Shown here in pieces: positions 15,816-22,909 of a DNA stretch of 23,670 nt. A program made the translations under genes and the position numbers. Below the pieces are notes generated by a model. The model saw nothing but the letters and a program-made list of their open reading frames with translations. It made no database searches and was not told where the DNA came from. Position 1 is the stretch's first letter; each line of letters begins with the position of its first letter. The stretch is from Candidatus Daviesbacteria bacterium RIFCSPHIGHO2_02_FULL_39_12 (GTDB lineage: Bacteria; Patescibacteriota; Microgenomatia; Daviesbacterales; UBA10151): the NCBI GenBank assembly GCA_001777055.1, contig MFCX01000005.1, positions 2,490 through 26,159 of the forward strand, in the 5' to 3' direction.

Positions 15816-17192
15816 TTAAATTTTGGCATAGATCGAGTTTGTCCCATCGTCGTATATTTTTTTGAAATTTATCTTAATGTAATTTAATACTTCTTGGTTA
15901 AGATAAGAAGACGCAAATGGTTCGATCAGAATGCTGTTTGAGTTCTGAATAATTCTAAAGTAATCTTTTTCCTTAAGATTTTTACCAGTCACTCTAAAAT
16001 ATCTCATGTCCGCAACATTGTAGTGAAAAGTTAAATCTTTTTTTGCATATAATCCGTAGATCGGTTCAAAGGTAAATAGTGGTTGGGGTGTTCTGGTTAA
16101 TCTAGTGACCATAGAGAAGAAACCAGGAACTCTTTCGTCTATAAGTTGGGTTTTAAGATAAGCATAAGAGGTTTGGTAGATAATCAGTATTATAAACGAT
16201 GCGGAAATAACTTTAGTAATAATAATCTTATTCAAGTAACTTATTAGTATTCCACAGCTTACAGATAATCCAACTGCAAGAATTGTTAGATAATGAGGAT
16301 AATAAGAGCGGCCCAGAAAGATTATTGTCAGTAAAGAAAAAATATTGAAAAGACCAAACAAGCCAATCTTTTTGTTAATAAAAAGTGAGCCGAGTAATCC
16401 GAATATCAATATGGGCCAATTATAATTTAGAGTGTAAAGCTTGACCCACTCTATCCGGATAGCAAATGGTAAGAATGGTCTTTGTAGCTGATAACCGATT
16501 AAATTATCATATCCGTGGGGTATTAAAAGCATTCCTAGGTATGTCAATGTACTTATTAGGCTGAATGCCAGAACAAAGGGTGAGAATTCTGTTATAATTT
16601 GTGATATTTTCTTCTTTTCGATTAAGTATTGACTGAGCAGTAAAGATATTATTAAGCTTAGCGCTATAAAAATGTTGGAGATTAAACTAATTGCAAACAA
16701 TCCGAGTAATAATCCAGCGAGTATTTTGCTTCTTTTTATAACAATTAAAAGGATACTAAATGCTAAAAAAGGAAGCGATGCTTGTCTGTAGGCAAAAGAA
16801 TGCATATCCCACTGGACGAGCTCACTAAAAGTAGAAAAGAATAGAATGCTTAAAGTTGCTGCTAAATTATCCTTGGTGAAATACCGGACTATAAAAAATA
16901 TAGGGAAAATAGCGCTAAAAACCCACAAAGTATAAAGGAAGCGGAATAATTCCATATTATACCCGGTTATTAGTTGTATTGCGCCTACTATATAGAGTAA
17001 AAATGGAGGTTGCGCTAAAAAGAAATCTTTAAATGGAATCAATCCTTGAATTAGTAATTTAGCAGAATATAGGTAGACTCCTTCGTCGGTGAAGACATCA
17101 ACTATTTTTCCTAAGTTATAATTTTGTATGGCTATATTAGTTAAATATAGTATGGCAGCGATTAAAAAGCTTTTGTTTATTTTAGTAGACAT
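15816..17192 (-). CDS. GT-C glycosyltransferase (PMT/ArnT-like)
   Basis: The protein has 458 residues with about a dozen membrane segments. The catalytic-loop motif is VFTDEGVYLYSAKLL (33-47, D36-E37), followed by FFLAQPPFLLYI, where QPP replaces the common HPP. An extracellular C-terminal domain follows the last membrane segment (from about 355). I chose the ATG at 17192, which gives MSTKINKSFL and leaves 14 nt after the previous stop. A TTG eleven codons upstream would overlap that gene. A weak GAGAAG site precedes the ATG. It likely uses a lipid-linked sugar donor. Confidence 0.8.
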   Translation of the reverse strand: MSTKINKSFLIAAILYLTNIAIQNYNLGKIVDVFTDEGVYLYSAKLLIQGLIPFKDFFLAQPPFLLYIVGAIQLITGYNMELFRFLYTLWVFSAIFPIFFIVRYFTKDNLAATLSILFFSTFSELVQWDMHSFAYRQASLPFLAFSILLIVIKRSKILAGLLLGLFAISLISNIFIALSLIISLLLSQYLIEKKKISQIITEFSPFVLAFSLISTLTYLGMLLIPHGYDNLIGYQLQRPFLPFAIRIEWVKLYTLNYNWPILIFGLLGSLFINKKIGLFGLFNIFSLLTIIFLGRSYYPHYLTILAVGLSVSCGILISYLNKIIITKVISASFIILIIYQTSYAYLKTQLIDERVPGFFSMVTRLTRTPQPLFTFEPIYGLYAKKDLTFHYNVADMRYFRVTGKNLKEKDYFRIIQNSNSILIEPFASSYLNQEVLNYIKINFKKIYDDGTNSIYAKI

Positions 17193-17206
17193 GAATTGTT
17201 CTTCTC

Positions 17207-18439
17207 TTATTGAAAAATTAGCCAAACTGTGCCTAAACTAGTTACAATAATTGATAATGCAGTTAGTAATAGGATAATAAAAATAGGAACCCCAGAGACT
17301 ACTTCTGCTATAAGGAGCAACATTAAAGGTATAACATCCAATAGATAGCGATATCCTAATTGGATCCATCCAGTGCTAAAGTAGTTTAATAAAAAGGTAA
17401 TACTTCCAAATATGCCAATCAGACAAAAAATATTTAGTATTTTACATAATTTTTCTTTCCAAAATTGTTTCTTAATTAATAAAAAAAGTAAAAGAAATAG
17501 GCTAGAAGTAAAAAAAATACTATTACCATCTTGATCAAATTTGAAAAAAGGGAATTTATCTGTTGGTTGAGCAAAATTTAGAAACATATATTTAAAGTTT
17601 TTGGGAATATAAATAGGATTTATTGTCCCATAGGAAGCCTTATCAGCAGCGAACTTTAAGGCAACTTGATGTATTGAGTGGCCTGTTTCAAATATAGAAC
17701 CAAATCGCAGAAAATTATATAAAAAGTTTGCTGATAAAAATATAAATAAAATCAAGGAAAATAACACCAGGTGTTTTAGATTGAATCGCTTATATACTAT
17801 TAAGATGATAAATAAAGGTAAATAGAAGATGAAAGTATTTCGGCCAAAGGCTGCTAAATTAAAAAAAATTGAAGATAAAAGTAGGTTAGATAGATTTTGG
17901 TAAGTGAGATACCGGAGTAGAAAAAAAATTGCTACAAATGCATACATTGTTGAAAAAATCTGCGAAGTAAACCATATGCCGCCATTAACAGATAGATAAT
18001 AGTGAACTGTTCCGAAAGCAAAGAATAAACAGATTAAAATCTTTTTAATCTCAGAAAGGCGGGAAATGTTTAATTTATTTAGTTCATTTAATATTAAATA
18101 AACAAAGAAAACGCTTAAAAAACCCGCTGCTGAGGTATATAAGGCATCGCTCAAATTAACTCCAAAAAGTGCAACTAGAGGTAGAATAAATAGCACTGGA
18201 GTTGGACCCCAATACACATACTTTTTGTCGTGCCAAATACTCAAATCACTTGTCCAAGTAGGATTAACTAAATAAAGCCGACCCATTAAAAAAGAATACG
18301 ATAGGTGACTGAAATAATTTGCTGAATGAGTAGGAAAAATAAATTTAAACCTTCCAGCCGTAAATATGTAGATAAATAGAATTAGGGAAAAGATAGAAAA
18401 TACTATTGCAATGTTATTTTTCCCTGGAACTGTATTCAT
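17207..18439 (-). CDS. Polytopic membrane protein, probable GT-C glycosyltransferase
   Basis: This 410-residue protein has about ten membrane segments and is the first gene of the minus-strand operon. The first external loop carries FPTHSANYFSHLSYSFL and later SDLSIWHDKKYVYWGPTPVL, a layout (acidic/aromatic loop, then GPxP before a membrane helix) seen in several GT-C proteins, but the classic DE pair is not clear. Later blocks include FNLAAFGRNTFIFY and STGWIQLGYRYLLDV. Function is inferred mainly from fold-like features and from three GT-C genes downstream. Confidence 0.65.
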   Translation of the reverse strand: MNTVPGKNNIAIVFSIFSLILFIYIFTAGRFKFIFPTHSANYFSHLSYSFLMGRLYLVNPTWTSDLSIWHDKKYVYWGPTPVLFILPLVALFGVNLSDALYTSAAGFLSVFFVYLILNELNKLNISRLSEIKKILICLFFAFGTVHYYLSVNGGIWFTSQIFSTMYAFVAIFFLLRYLTYQNLSNLLLSSIFFNLAAFGRNTFIFYLPLFIILIVYKRFNLKHLVLFSLILFIFLSANFLYNFLRFGSIFETGHSIHQVALKFAADKASYGTINPIYIPKNFKYMFLNFAQPTDKFPFFKFDQDGNSIFFTSSLFLLLFLLIKKQFWKEKLCKILNIFCLIGIFGSITFLLNYFSTGWIQLGYRYLLDVIPLMLLLIAEVVSGVPIFIILLLTALSIIVTSLGTVWLIFQ

Positions 18440-18453
18440 CCTGGATATTTTTA

Positions 18454-18459
18454 TATACT
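18454..18459 (+). promoter_or_regulatory. miaA -10 element overlapping the divergent operon promoter region
   Basis: TATACT lies 15 nt before the miaA ATG; the -35 is weak (TGTATT at 18431). On the opposite strand TATAAA (18450-18455) is placed 10 nt before the ATG of the glycosyltransferase operon. The two candidate -10 boxes overlap. Confidence 0.4.
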
Positions 18460-18474
18460 ATCATTTCCGTAACT

Positions 18475-19473
18475 ATGAATAAAATATTAGTTATTTTAGG
18501 TCCTACTTCCACAGGTAAAACAGATTTAGCCCTTACTCTGGCCAAGAAATTCCATGGAGAAATAGTTTCTGCTGATTCAAGGCAGGTTTATGTAGGTTTA
18601 GATATAGGGACTGGAAAAATGCCAGGTATAAACTTAAAAGTCAAACTCCCCTTCGGGGGCCCGAAGTCAAAAGTAAGAAAAGGGAAAGGGTTTTGGGAGA
18701 TCGATGGAGTGAAGATCTGGATGTATGATATAGCAAATCCCAAAAGACAATATAATACTGCCCGTTTTGTCAAAGATGCTACGAAAATAATAAGGGATAT
18801 TCAAAACAGGGGTAAATTGCCTATACTGGTTGGAGGCACAGGCCTTTATATCAAAGCAATAACAGAAGGACTCTCTAATTTAACAATTCCTGTTGACAGA
18901 ACATTAAGAAAAAATTTAGAAAAATTGTCTTTAGATAAACTACAGAAAAAACTTCAGGAAGCTTCCTCCCTAAAATGGGAAAAAATGAATAATTCAGATA
19001 AAAAGAATCCCAGGCGGTTAATTCGGGCAATTGAACTATCCATCATGTCATTGCGAGAAGCGAAGCCACGATTCATGAAACTGAACAATAACATATTAAA
19101 AATTGGTTTAACTGCTCCCAGAGAAATTCTCTATCAAAGAATAGATGAAAGAGTGGCGAGTAGATTAAATCAGGGTATGATTGAAGAGGCGGTTAGATTA
19201 CACAAAACAGGTTTAAGCCTAAGAAGGATGCGGCAGCTAGGTTTAGAATACGGAGTTTTGGCAGATTTCTTATCAGGTAAAATAAAAAAAGAGAATCTAA
19301 GTATTGTTTTACAAGGTAAAATACATGGGTATGCCAGACGTCAATTAACATGGTTTAAAAAGGAGAGGGAAGTTAACTGGTTTGATATAACAACTTCTGA
19401 TTATCTGCAAAGAATAGAAAATAGTCTTTTGGCCTGGTATAATGAATACTTGGTTCTTGGAAAATTTATTTAA
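18475..19473 (+). CDS. miaA: tRNA dimethylallyltransferase MiaA
   Basis: MiaA adds a dimethylallyl group to A37 of tRNAs reading UNN codons. The 332-residue protein has the P-loop GPTSTGKT (9-16), ADSRQVYVGLDIGTGK (33-48), LVGGTGLYIKA (118-128), and the C-terminal RRQLTWFKKE. I chose the ATG at 18475 because MNKILVILGPTSTGKT is the family-typical start; an upstream ATG runs into the divergent operon. Two places look foreign: LPFGGPKSK (58-66), encoded by a perfect hairpin, and MSLREAKPRF (191-200), encoded by a REP-like sequence. Both lie in loops outside the core motifs. The transporter gene follows after 4 nt. Confidence 0.95.
   Translation: MNKILVILGPTSTGKTDLALTLAKKFHGEIVSADSRQVYVGLDIGTGKMPGINLKVKLPFGGPKSKVRKGKGFWEIDGVKIWMYDIANPKRQYNTARFVKDATKIIRDIQNRGKLPILVGGTGLYIKAITEGLSNLTIPVDRTLRKNLEKLSLDKLQKKLQEASSLKWEKMNNSDKKNPRRLIRAIELSIMSLREAKPRFMKLNNNILKIGLTAPREILYQRIDERVASRLNQGMIEEAVRLHKTGLSLRRMRQLGLEYGVLADFLSGKIKKENLSIVLQGKIHGYARRQLTWFKKEREVNWFDITTSDYLQRIENSLLAWYNEYLVLGKFI
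18651..18666. repeat. Hairpin CTTCGGG-GG-CCCGAAG within miaA
   Basis: A perfect 7-bp inverted repeat with a 2-base loop, GC-rich against an AT-rich gene. It is translated as PFGGPK in a variable loop after the substrate-binding DIGTGK motif. Confidence 0.6.
19047..19077. repeat. REP-like GTCATTGCGAGAAGCGAAGC element within miaA
   Basis: The sequence matches a widespread extragenic repeat type (GTCATTGCGAGnnGCGAAGC...) and is read as SLREAKPRFM in frame. It replaces the TGKP-type loop that normally follows RAIE in MiaA. Confidence 0.65.
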
Positions 19474-19477
19474 TATT

Positions 19478-20449
19478 ATGTCGCGCAAAATTGATATCTC
19501 ACATAAAACAATTTTATTTACTACCATATTTATCTTAGCTTTATGGTTACTCTATTTAATCCGTGATTTATTAATAATTATTTTTGTAGGCATAATTTTA
19601 ATGTCTGCATTAACCCCGATGGTGAGTTTATTTGTTAGATTTAAGATACCAAAGAGTTTAGGCATTGCCATAACCTACATTATTATAATAGCTATTGTGG
19701 TGGGAGTATTAATAAGTATATTGCCTCCTTTGATAGAACAAAGCAGTAAACTGCTTGTCACCCTGCCTCCTTTAACGGCGCAATTTTTTAATATTACAAA
19801 CATCGATAGATCGGTTTTTCAGTCAGAATTGACCAATTTCTCGCGGAATATCTTTTCTATAACCATTACTGTATTCGATAATTTTTTAACTATCATCTTT
19901 ACCCTTGTTTTAACCTTTTATCTTCTTTTGGAAAGGGACAATTTGGAAAATAGAATATCCGCCTTGTTTGTTGGCAGGGAAGAGAGGATAAGGAATTTGA
20001 TTGTTCATATTCAGGATAAATTAGGTGCTTGGTTACGCGGCCAGTTGCTGCTTAGCTTAATTATTGGAGTATTGACTTATGTTGGACTGACGATCTTGAA
20101 TATTCCATATGCGTTGCCTTTGGCTTTGATTGCAGGGGTTTTAGAGATAATTCCGGTAATTGGGCCTATCATATCAGCTGTGCCGGCTATACTGATTGCT
20201 TTAACGATTTCGCCTATTTTAAGTTTAGGAGTTGCAGCTATGTTTTTTGTGATCCAGCAGATGGAAAACAATCTGATTGTTCCACAGGTAATGAAGCGGG
20301 CAGTAGGGCTTGATCCTCTGATAGTAATCTTGGCTATTGCCATTGGTTCGAGACTTTTAGGTTTCTCCGGAGCATTACTGGCGGTTCCTTTTGCCGTAGT
20401 TCTACAGATTATAGCAGCCGAGTTAATTGAAGAAAAAAATAATGCCTAG
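19478..20449 (+). CDS. AI-2E family transporter (PF01594-type permease)
   Basis: The 323-residue membrane protein has paired N-terminal membrane helices (about 11-45), a further helix pair, a soluble middle part (about 100-180), and a C-terminal helical bundle with the family blocks LGAWLRGQLLLSLIIG, ALIAGVLEIIPVIGPIISA and NNLIVPQVMKRAVGLDPL. The family includes AI-2 exporters and Na+/H+ antiporters, so the substrate cannot be told. I chose the ATG at 19478, 4 nt after the miaA stop. The last codons and stop overlap the P1 helix of the opposing RNase P RNA gene, and no terminator follows. Confidence 0.92.
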   Translation: MSRKIDISHKTILFTTIFILALWLLYLIRDLLIIIFVGIILMSALTPMVSLFVRFKIPKSLGIAITYIIIIAIVVGVLISILPPLIEQSSKLLVTLPPLTAQFFNITNIDRSVFQSELTNFSRNIFSITITVFDNFLTIIFTLVLTFYLLLERDNLENRISALFVGREERIRNLIVHIQDKLGAWLRGQLLLSLIIGVLTYVGLTILNIPYALPLALIAGVLEIIPVIGPIISAVPAILIALTISPILSLGVAAMFFVIQQMENNLIVPQVMKRAVGLDPLIVILAIAIGSRLLGFSGALLAVPFAVVLQIIAAELIEEKNNA

Positions 20450-20716
20450 GAAAATAGTAAGCCAGATTTTGTTTCAAGATGATAATTTATCTGATGCTCC
20501 TGACTTCGACAGATGGACGAGCAGTCCTGTCGGTTCTAGGATTGCAGCGGGGAGGATTGCCCGTTTCACCCGAGCTTGACCTCGGTTCGTCACTGTTGCT
20601 CTAACTGGATCTTGCGATCCCCCGCTTACGCGGGGCACCCTGCTCTATGCTGTCTGGACTTTCCTCCCGCCAGCAACTGCGTAGCTGTTGGCGGGTAATC
20701 ATCCTTTTTCCTAGGC
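20444..20716 (-). ncRNA. rnpB: RNase P RNA (bacterial class A-like, compact)
   Basis: On the minus strand the conserved core is plain. The 5' P4 strand GAGGAAAGTCC (20656-20666) is followed by AGAGCAGGGTGCC, and the 3' P4/P5 end is CAAAATCTGGCTTAC (20457-20471). P1 is an 11-bp pairing of GCCTAGGAAAA with TTTTCCTAGGC (20706-20716 with 20444-20454). P3 is the hairpin at 20667-20696, and a P12-like CCCCGC/GCGGGG hairpin lies at 20621-20637. It is the catalytic RNA that matures tRNA 5' ends. At about 270 nt it is shorter than the usual 350-400, so several peripheral helices are missing. A T-rich stretch on the minus strand lies directly after P1, inside the transporter gene, and may serve as terminator. 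Confidence 0.93.
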
Positions 20717-20722
20717 TTATAC

Positions 20723-20751
20723 ATTATACTCCAGAACTTTTTGTTTGACAA
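20723..20751 (-). promoter_or_regulatory. rnpB promoter
   Basis: Read on the minus strand, TTGTCA (20746-20751), a 17-nt spacer, and a perfect TATAAT (20723-20728). Predicted start is 6-7 nt downstream, at the edge of P1. The -35 overlaps that of comM on the other strand. Confidence 0.8.
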
Positions 20752-20772
20752 TTTTGCATCTTTGGCTATATT
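20745..20772 (+). promoter_or_regulatory. comM promoter sharing its -35 with rnpB
   Basis: A perfect TTGACA (20745-20750), a 16-nt spacer, and TATATT (20767-20772). The predicted start is near 20779-20780, so the leader before the ATG at 20791 is about 11 nt, or nearly nothing if the GTG at 20782 is used. Confidence 0.65.
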
Positions 20773-20790
20773 AGGTATATAGTGAATTTG

Positions 20791-22320
20791 ATGCTGGCAA
20801 AAATTTTAACTGGTGCAAACATCGGTATAGATTGTGTACCGGTGACGATAGAGGTTGATATTGCATCATCAGGTTTACCTTCCTTTACCATAGTTGGATT
20901 GGCTGATCGGGCTGTTGAAGAGAGTAAAGACAGAGTCCGTTCTGCTATCAGAAATTGCGGTGCAACATTTCCTTCCAGAAAAATAACGGTTAATCTGGCT
21001 CCTGCTGATTTGCCTAAAGAAGGGCCTGCTTATGATTTGCCAATAGCCTTGGGAATACTACTGGCCAGCGGACAAATACCGCAAAATATAGTGGTAAATA
21101 GTGAAAATAGTCTGGTCTATGGAGAGCTGTCGTTAGACGGAAAGTTAAGAAGAACAAATGGAATTCTGTCTTTGGCAATTTTGGCAAAAAAGGAGAGTTT
21201 AAAAAGAATCATTATTCCGCAAAATAATGCTGCCGAGGCTAGTATTATAGACGGATTAGAAATTTTGGCAGTAGATTCTTTAAAAGATTTAATGAAATTT
21301 TTATTAGGCCAGACAGAGATAAAACCTGTCCGCAAAAAAGATATCAATCTGGCGGAGGATTTAGCATATGAATATGATTTTTCCCAAATCAAAGGTCAGG
21401 AACAGGCAAAAAGAGCTTTAGAGATTGCAGCAGCCGGGGCTCACAACATTTTGCTGAAAGGTCCGCCGGGGGCAGGTAAAACAATGCTCGCCAGAAGTTT
21501 TCCTTCTATTTTACCTCCCTTAACCTTAGACGAAGCAATCGATGTAACAAAAATTTATTCTGTTGCGGGTTTGTTGGAGTCAGGTAAAGCGCTGGTTATT
21601 CAAAGACCTTTTAGATCTCCTCATCACAGCGCCTCTGCGGTGGGACTTTTGGGAGGAGGTAATACTATCAGACCTGGAGAGATATCTTTGTCTCATCGGG
21701 GAGTATTATTTTTGGATGAGTTGCCGGAGTTCCCCAGGTACGTTTTGGAATCTTTAAGACAGCCTTTGGAGGATCGTAAGATTACCGTTTCCAGAGCATC
21801 AGGAACTTTAACCTTCCCTGCTCAATTTATTCTCTTGGCAGCGCAAAATCCCTGTCCTTGCGGATTTTTAGGAGATAAGAAACGTAACTGCAGTTGTATG
21901 CCTGGTCAGATCGCCAAATATAGAAGAAAAATTTCAGGACCGCTTTTGGACAGGATTGATATTTATCTGGAAGTGCCGGCAGTGGAAATTGAAAAGTTGT
22001 CTTTGGAGATAAGTTCAGAAGATTCAAAAACTATCAGAAAGAGAGTAATTAAGGCTAGGGAACTTCAAAAGAACAGATTTAATGGCCGGATTCTAACCAA
22101 TACGGAAATGAGTAATGCGGATATTAAGCAATTCTGCAGTGTGACCGAGGAAGGCTTGGAACTGTTAAAGATGGCAATATCTTCTCTGAATTTGTCGGCC
22201 AGAGGTTATCATCGTGTGCTGAAATTGGCCAGAACAATTGCAGATCTGGCAGAATCCGAGAATATTCTGATAGAACATATAGCTGAAGGATTGCAGTACA
22301 GGGCAAGGGAAGAATCTTAA
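20791..22320 (+). CDS. comM: ComM/YifB family AAA+ ATPase (Mg-chelatase-like)
   Basis: The 509-residue protein has an N-terminal Lon-protease-like/ChlI domain (GLADRAVEESKDRVRSAI, then KITVNLAPADLPKEG and YDLPIALG, about 35-90), an AAA+ domain with Walker A GPPGAGKT at 224-231 and RSPHHSASAVGLLGGG, Walker B VLFLDELPEF, a four-cysteine loop in PCPCGFLGDKKRNCSC, and the C-terminal SARGYHRVLKLARTIADL block. ComM is a hexameric helicase that promotes branch migration during natural transformation. I chose the ATG at 20791 (MLAKILTG) over a GTG three codons upstream by family likeness. A strong terminator follows the stop. Confidence 0.95.
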   Translation: MLAKILTGANIGIDCVPVTIEVDIASSGLPSFTIVGLADRAVEESKDRVRSAIRNCGATFPSRKITVNLAPADLPKEGPAYDLPIALGILLASGQIPQNIVVNSENSLVYGELSLDGKLRRTNGILSLAILAKKESLKRIIIPQNNAAEASIIDGLEILAVDSLKDLMKFLLGQTEIKPVRKKDINLAEDLAYEYDFSQIKGQEQAKRALEIAAAGAHNILLKGPPGAGKTMLARSFPSILPPLTLDEAIDVTKIYSVAGLLESGKALVIQRPFRSPHHSASAVGLLGGGNTIRPGEISLSHRGVLFLDELPEFPRYVLESLRQPLEDRKITVSRASGTLTFPAQFILLAAQNPCPCGFLGDKKRNCSCMPGQIAKYRRKISGPLLDRIDIYLEVPAVEIEKLSLEISSEDSKTIRKRVIKARELQKNRFNGRILTNTEMSNADIKQFCSVTEEGLELLKMAISSLNLSARGYHRVLKLARTIADLAESENILIEHIAEGLQYRAREES

Positions 22321-22352
22321 AAAAATCCCCCGATATTCGGGGGATTTTTTTT
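22319..22352. terminator. Bidirectional intrinsic terminator between comM and DUF5679
   Basis: ATCCCCCG and CGGGGGAT form a GC-rich stem with a short loop, flanked by A and T runs on either side, so it can stop transcription from both directions. The minus-strand DUF5679 stop codon (22351-22353) touches it. Confidence 0.9.
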
Positions 22353-22488
22353 AACCGCCAATTTTAAACATAGAAGTTCCACAAACTGGACAGGTTCCTT
22401 TTGAAGCTTTTTTGCCGTTTTTCATGGTGACCTCTTGTACATTCTGAGCATCTCTTTTAGTGCGGCATTTGACGCAATACATTTGCAT
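22351..22488 (-). CDS. DUF5679-type small zinc-ribbon protein
   Basis: The protein has 45 residues. Two cysteine pairs are spaced as in a zinc ribbon, YCVKCRTKRDA and GTCPVCGTSMFKIG, joined by VTMKNGKKASKG. This is the layout of the DUF5679 family, whose role is unknown but which could be a nucleic-acid or ribosome-associated factor. A strong Shine-Dalgarno (GGAGGTG) lies 9-15 nt before the ATG at 22488. It overlaps the last codons and the TGA of the upstream gene, so the two are translationally coupled. An internal ATG two codons later is an alternative start. Confidence 0.88.
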   Translation of the reverse strand: MQMYCVKCRTKRDAQNVQEVTMKNGKKASKGTCPVCGTSMFKIGG

Positions 22489-22497
22489 TTTTTAAAT

Positions 22498-22779
22498 TCA
22501 CCTCCTCTCAAAATAGATAATGAACAGTATTATTTGAGTTCCGATCGCCAGTACAGATAAGGCAAATATTTTTCTTAAATCATGATAGAGGAACGCGGTA
22601 TCAGATTGGACTTTCCCAGAAGAACTCGGAGTATCGGAGTATCGGAGTATCGGACTCTCTGAGTTGTCTGGTTGCCTGAGTTTTTCTGAGTTTTCCGAAT
22701 TCTTGCCATACACCTGCTGGCGAAGAATCTTTAATCTTTTTTCCAAGTCCGACTGTTTGCTGTTTATCTGGATAGGCAT
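22498..22779 (-). CDS. Small single-pass membrane protein with repeat-derived middle
   Basis: The 93-residue protein has a charged N-terminal helix (SDLEKRLKILRQQVYGK, about 10-26), a Ser/Pro-rich middle (27-58) that comes from tandem DNA repeats, and a C-terminal helix pair of which LRKIFALSVLAIGTQIILFI (about 68-87) is a membrane segment followed by EERR-like charge. No named family was recognised with confidence; the ends look conserved and the middle looks inserted. It has its own promoter, and its stop lies within the Shine-Dalgarno of the DUF5679 gene. Confidence 0.7.
   Translation of the reverse strand: MPIQINSKQSDLEKRLKILRQQVYGKNSENSEKLRQPDNSESPILRYSDTPSSSGKVQSDTAFLYHDLRKIFALSVLAIGTQIILFIIYFERR
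22627..22650. repeat. Three tandem copies of an 8-bp repeat in a coding region
   Basis: CGGAGTAT occurs three times head to tail, followed by a partial copy, and CTGAG(T) motifs recur just after (about 22657-22697). On the coding strand this gives SPILRYSDT. Eight is not a multiple of three, so gain or loss of a unit would shift the frame before the membrane segment. Confidence 0.85.
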
Positions 22780-22798
22780 ATTCCGTTACGCACAATTG

Positions 22799-22827
22799 AG
22801 CCTAGCATGTTGGACAGAACCTGTCAA
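22799..22827 (-). promoter_or_regulatory. Promoter of the small membrane protein-DUF5679 unit
   Basis: Read on the minus strand, a perfect TTGACA (22822-22827), a 17-nt spacer, and TAGGCT (22799-22804). The inverted repeat GACAG-AAC-CTGTC (22813-22825) overlaps the -35 and may be an operator. Confidence 0.6.
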
Positions 22828-22867
22828 GCACCAGTTGAGGCTAGAACTATGGGTTCATATTTTATCA

Positions 22868-22896
22868 TTGACATTTTTAGGAAATCTACGTATAGT
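22868..22896 (+). promoter_or_regulatory. Promoter of the DUF4446-DUF3048 unit
   Basis: A perfect TTGACA (22868-22873), a 17-nt spacer, and TATAGT (22891-22896). The ATG at 22910 follows 13 nt after the -10, so the leader is about 6 nt. Confidence 0.8.
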
Positions 22897-22909
22897 TAAA
22901 GAGTAACTT

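Noticed and set aside
20077..20343. Minus-strand ORF opposite the transporter gene
   Set aside because: It is a shadow of the AI-2E coding sequence, without family features or a promoter.
22627..22697. Short CRISPR-like array
   Set aside because: Units are only 8 bp and contiguous, without spacers, and lie within a coding frame.
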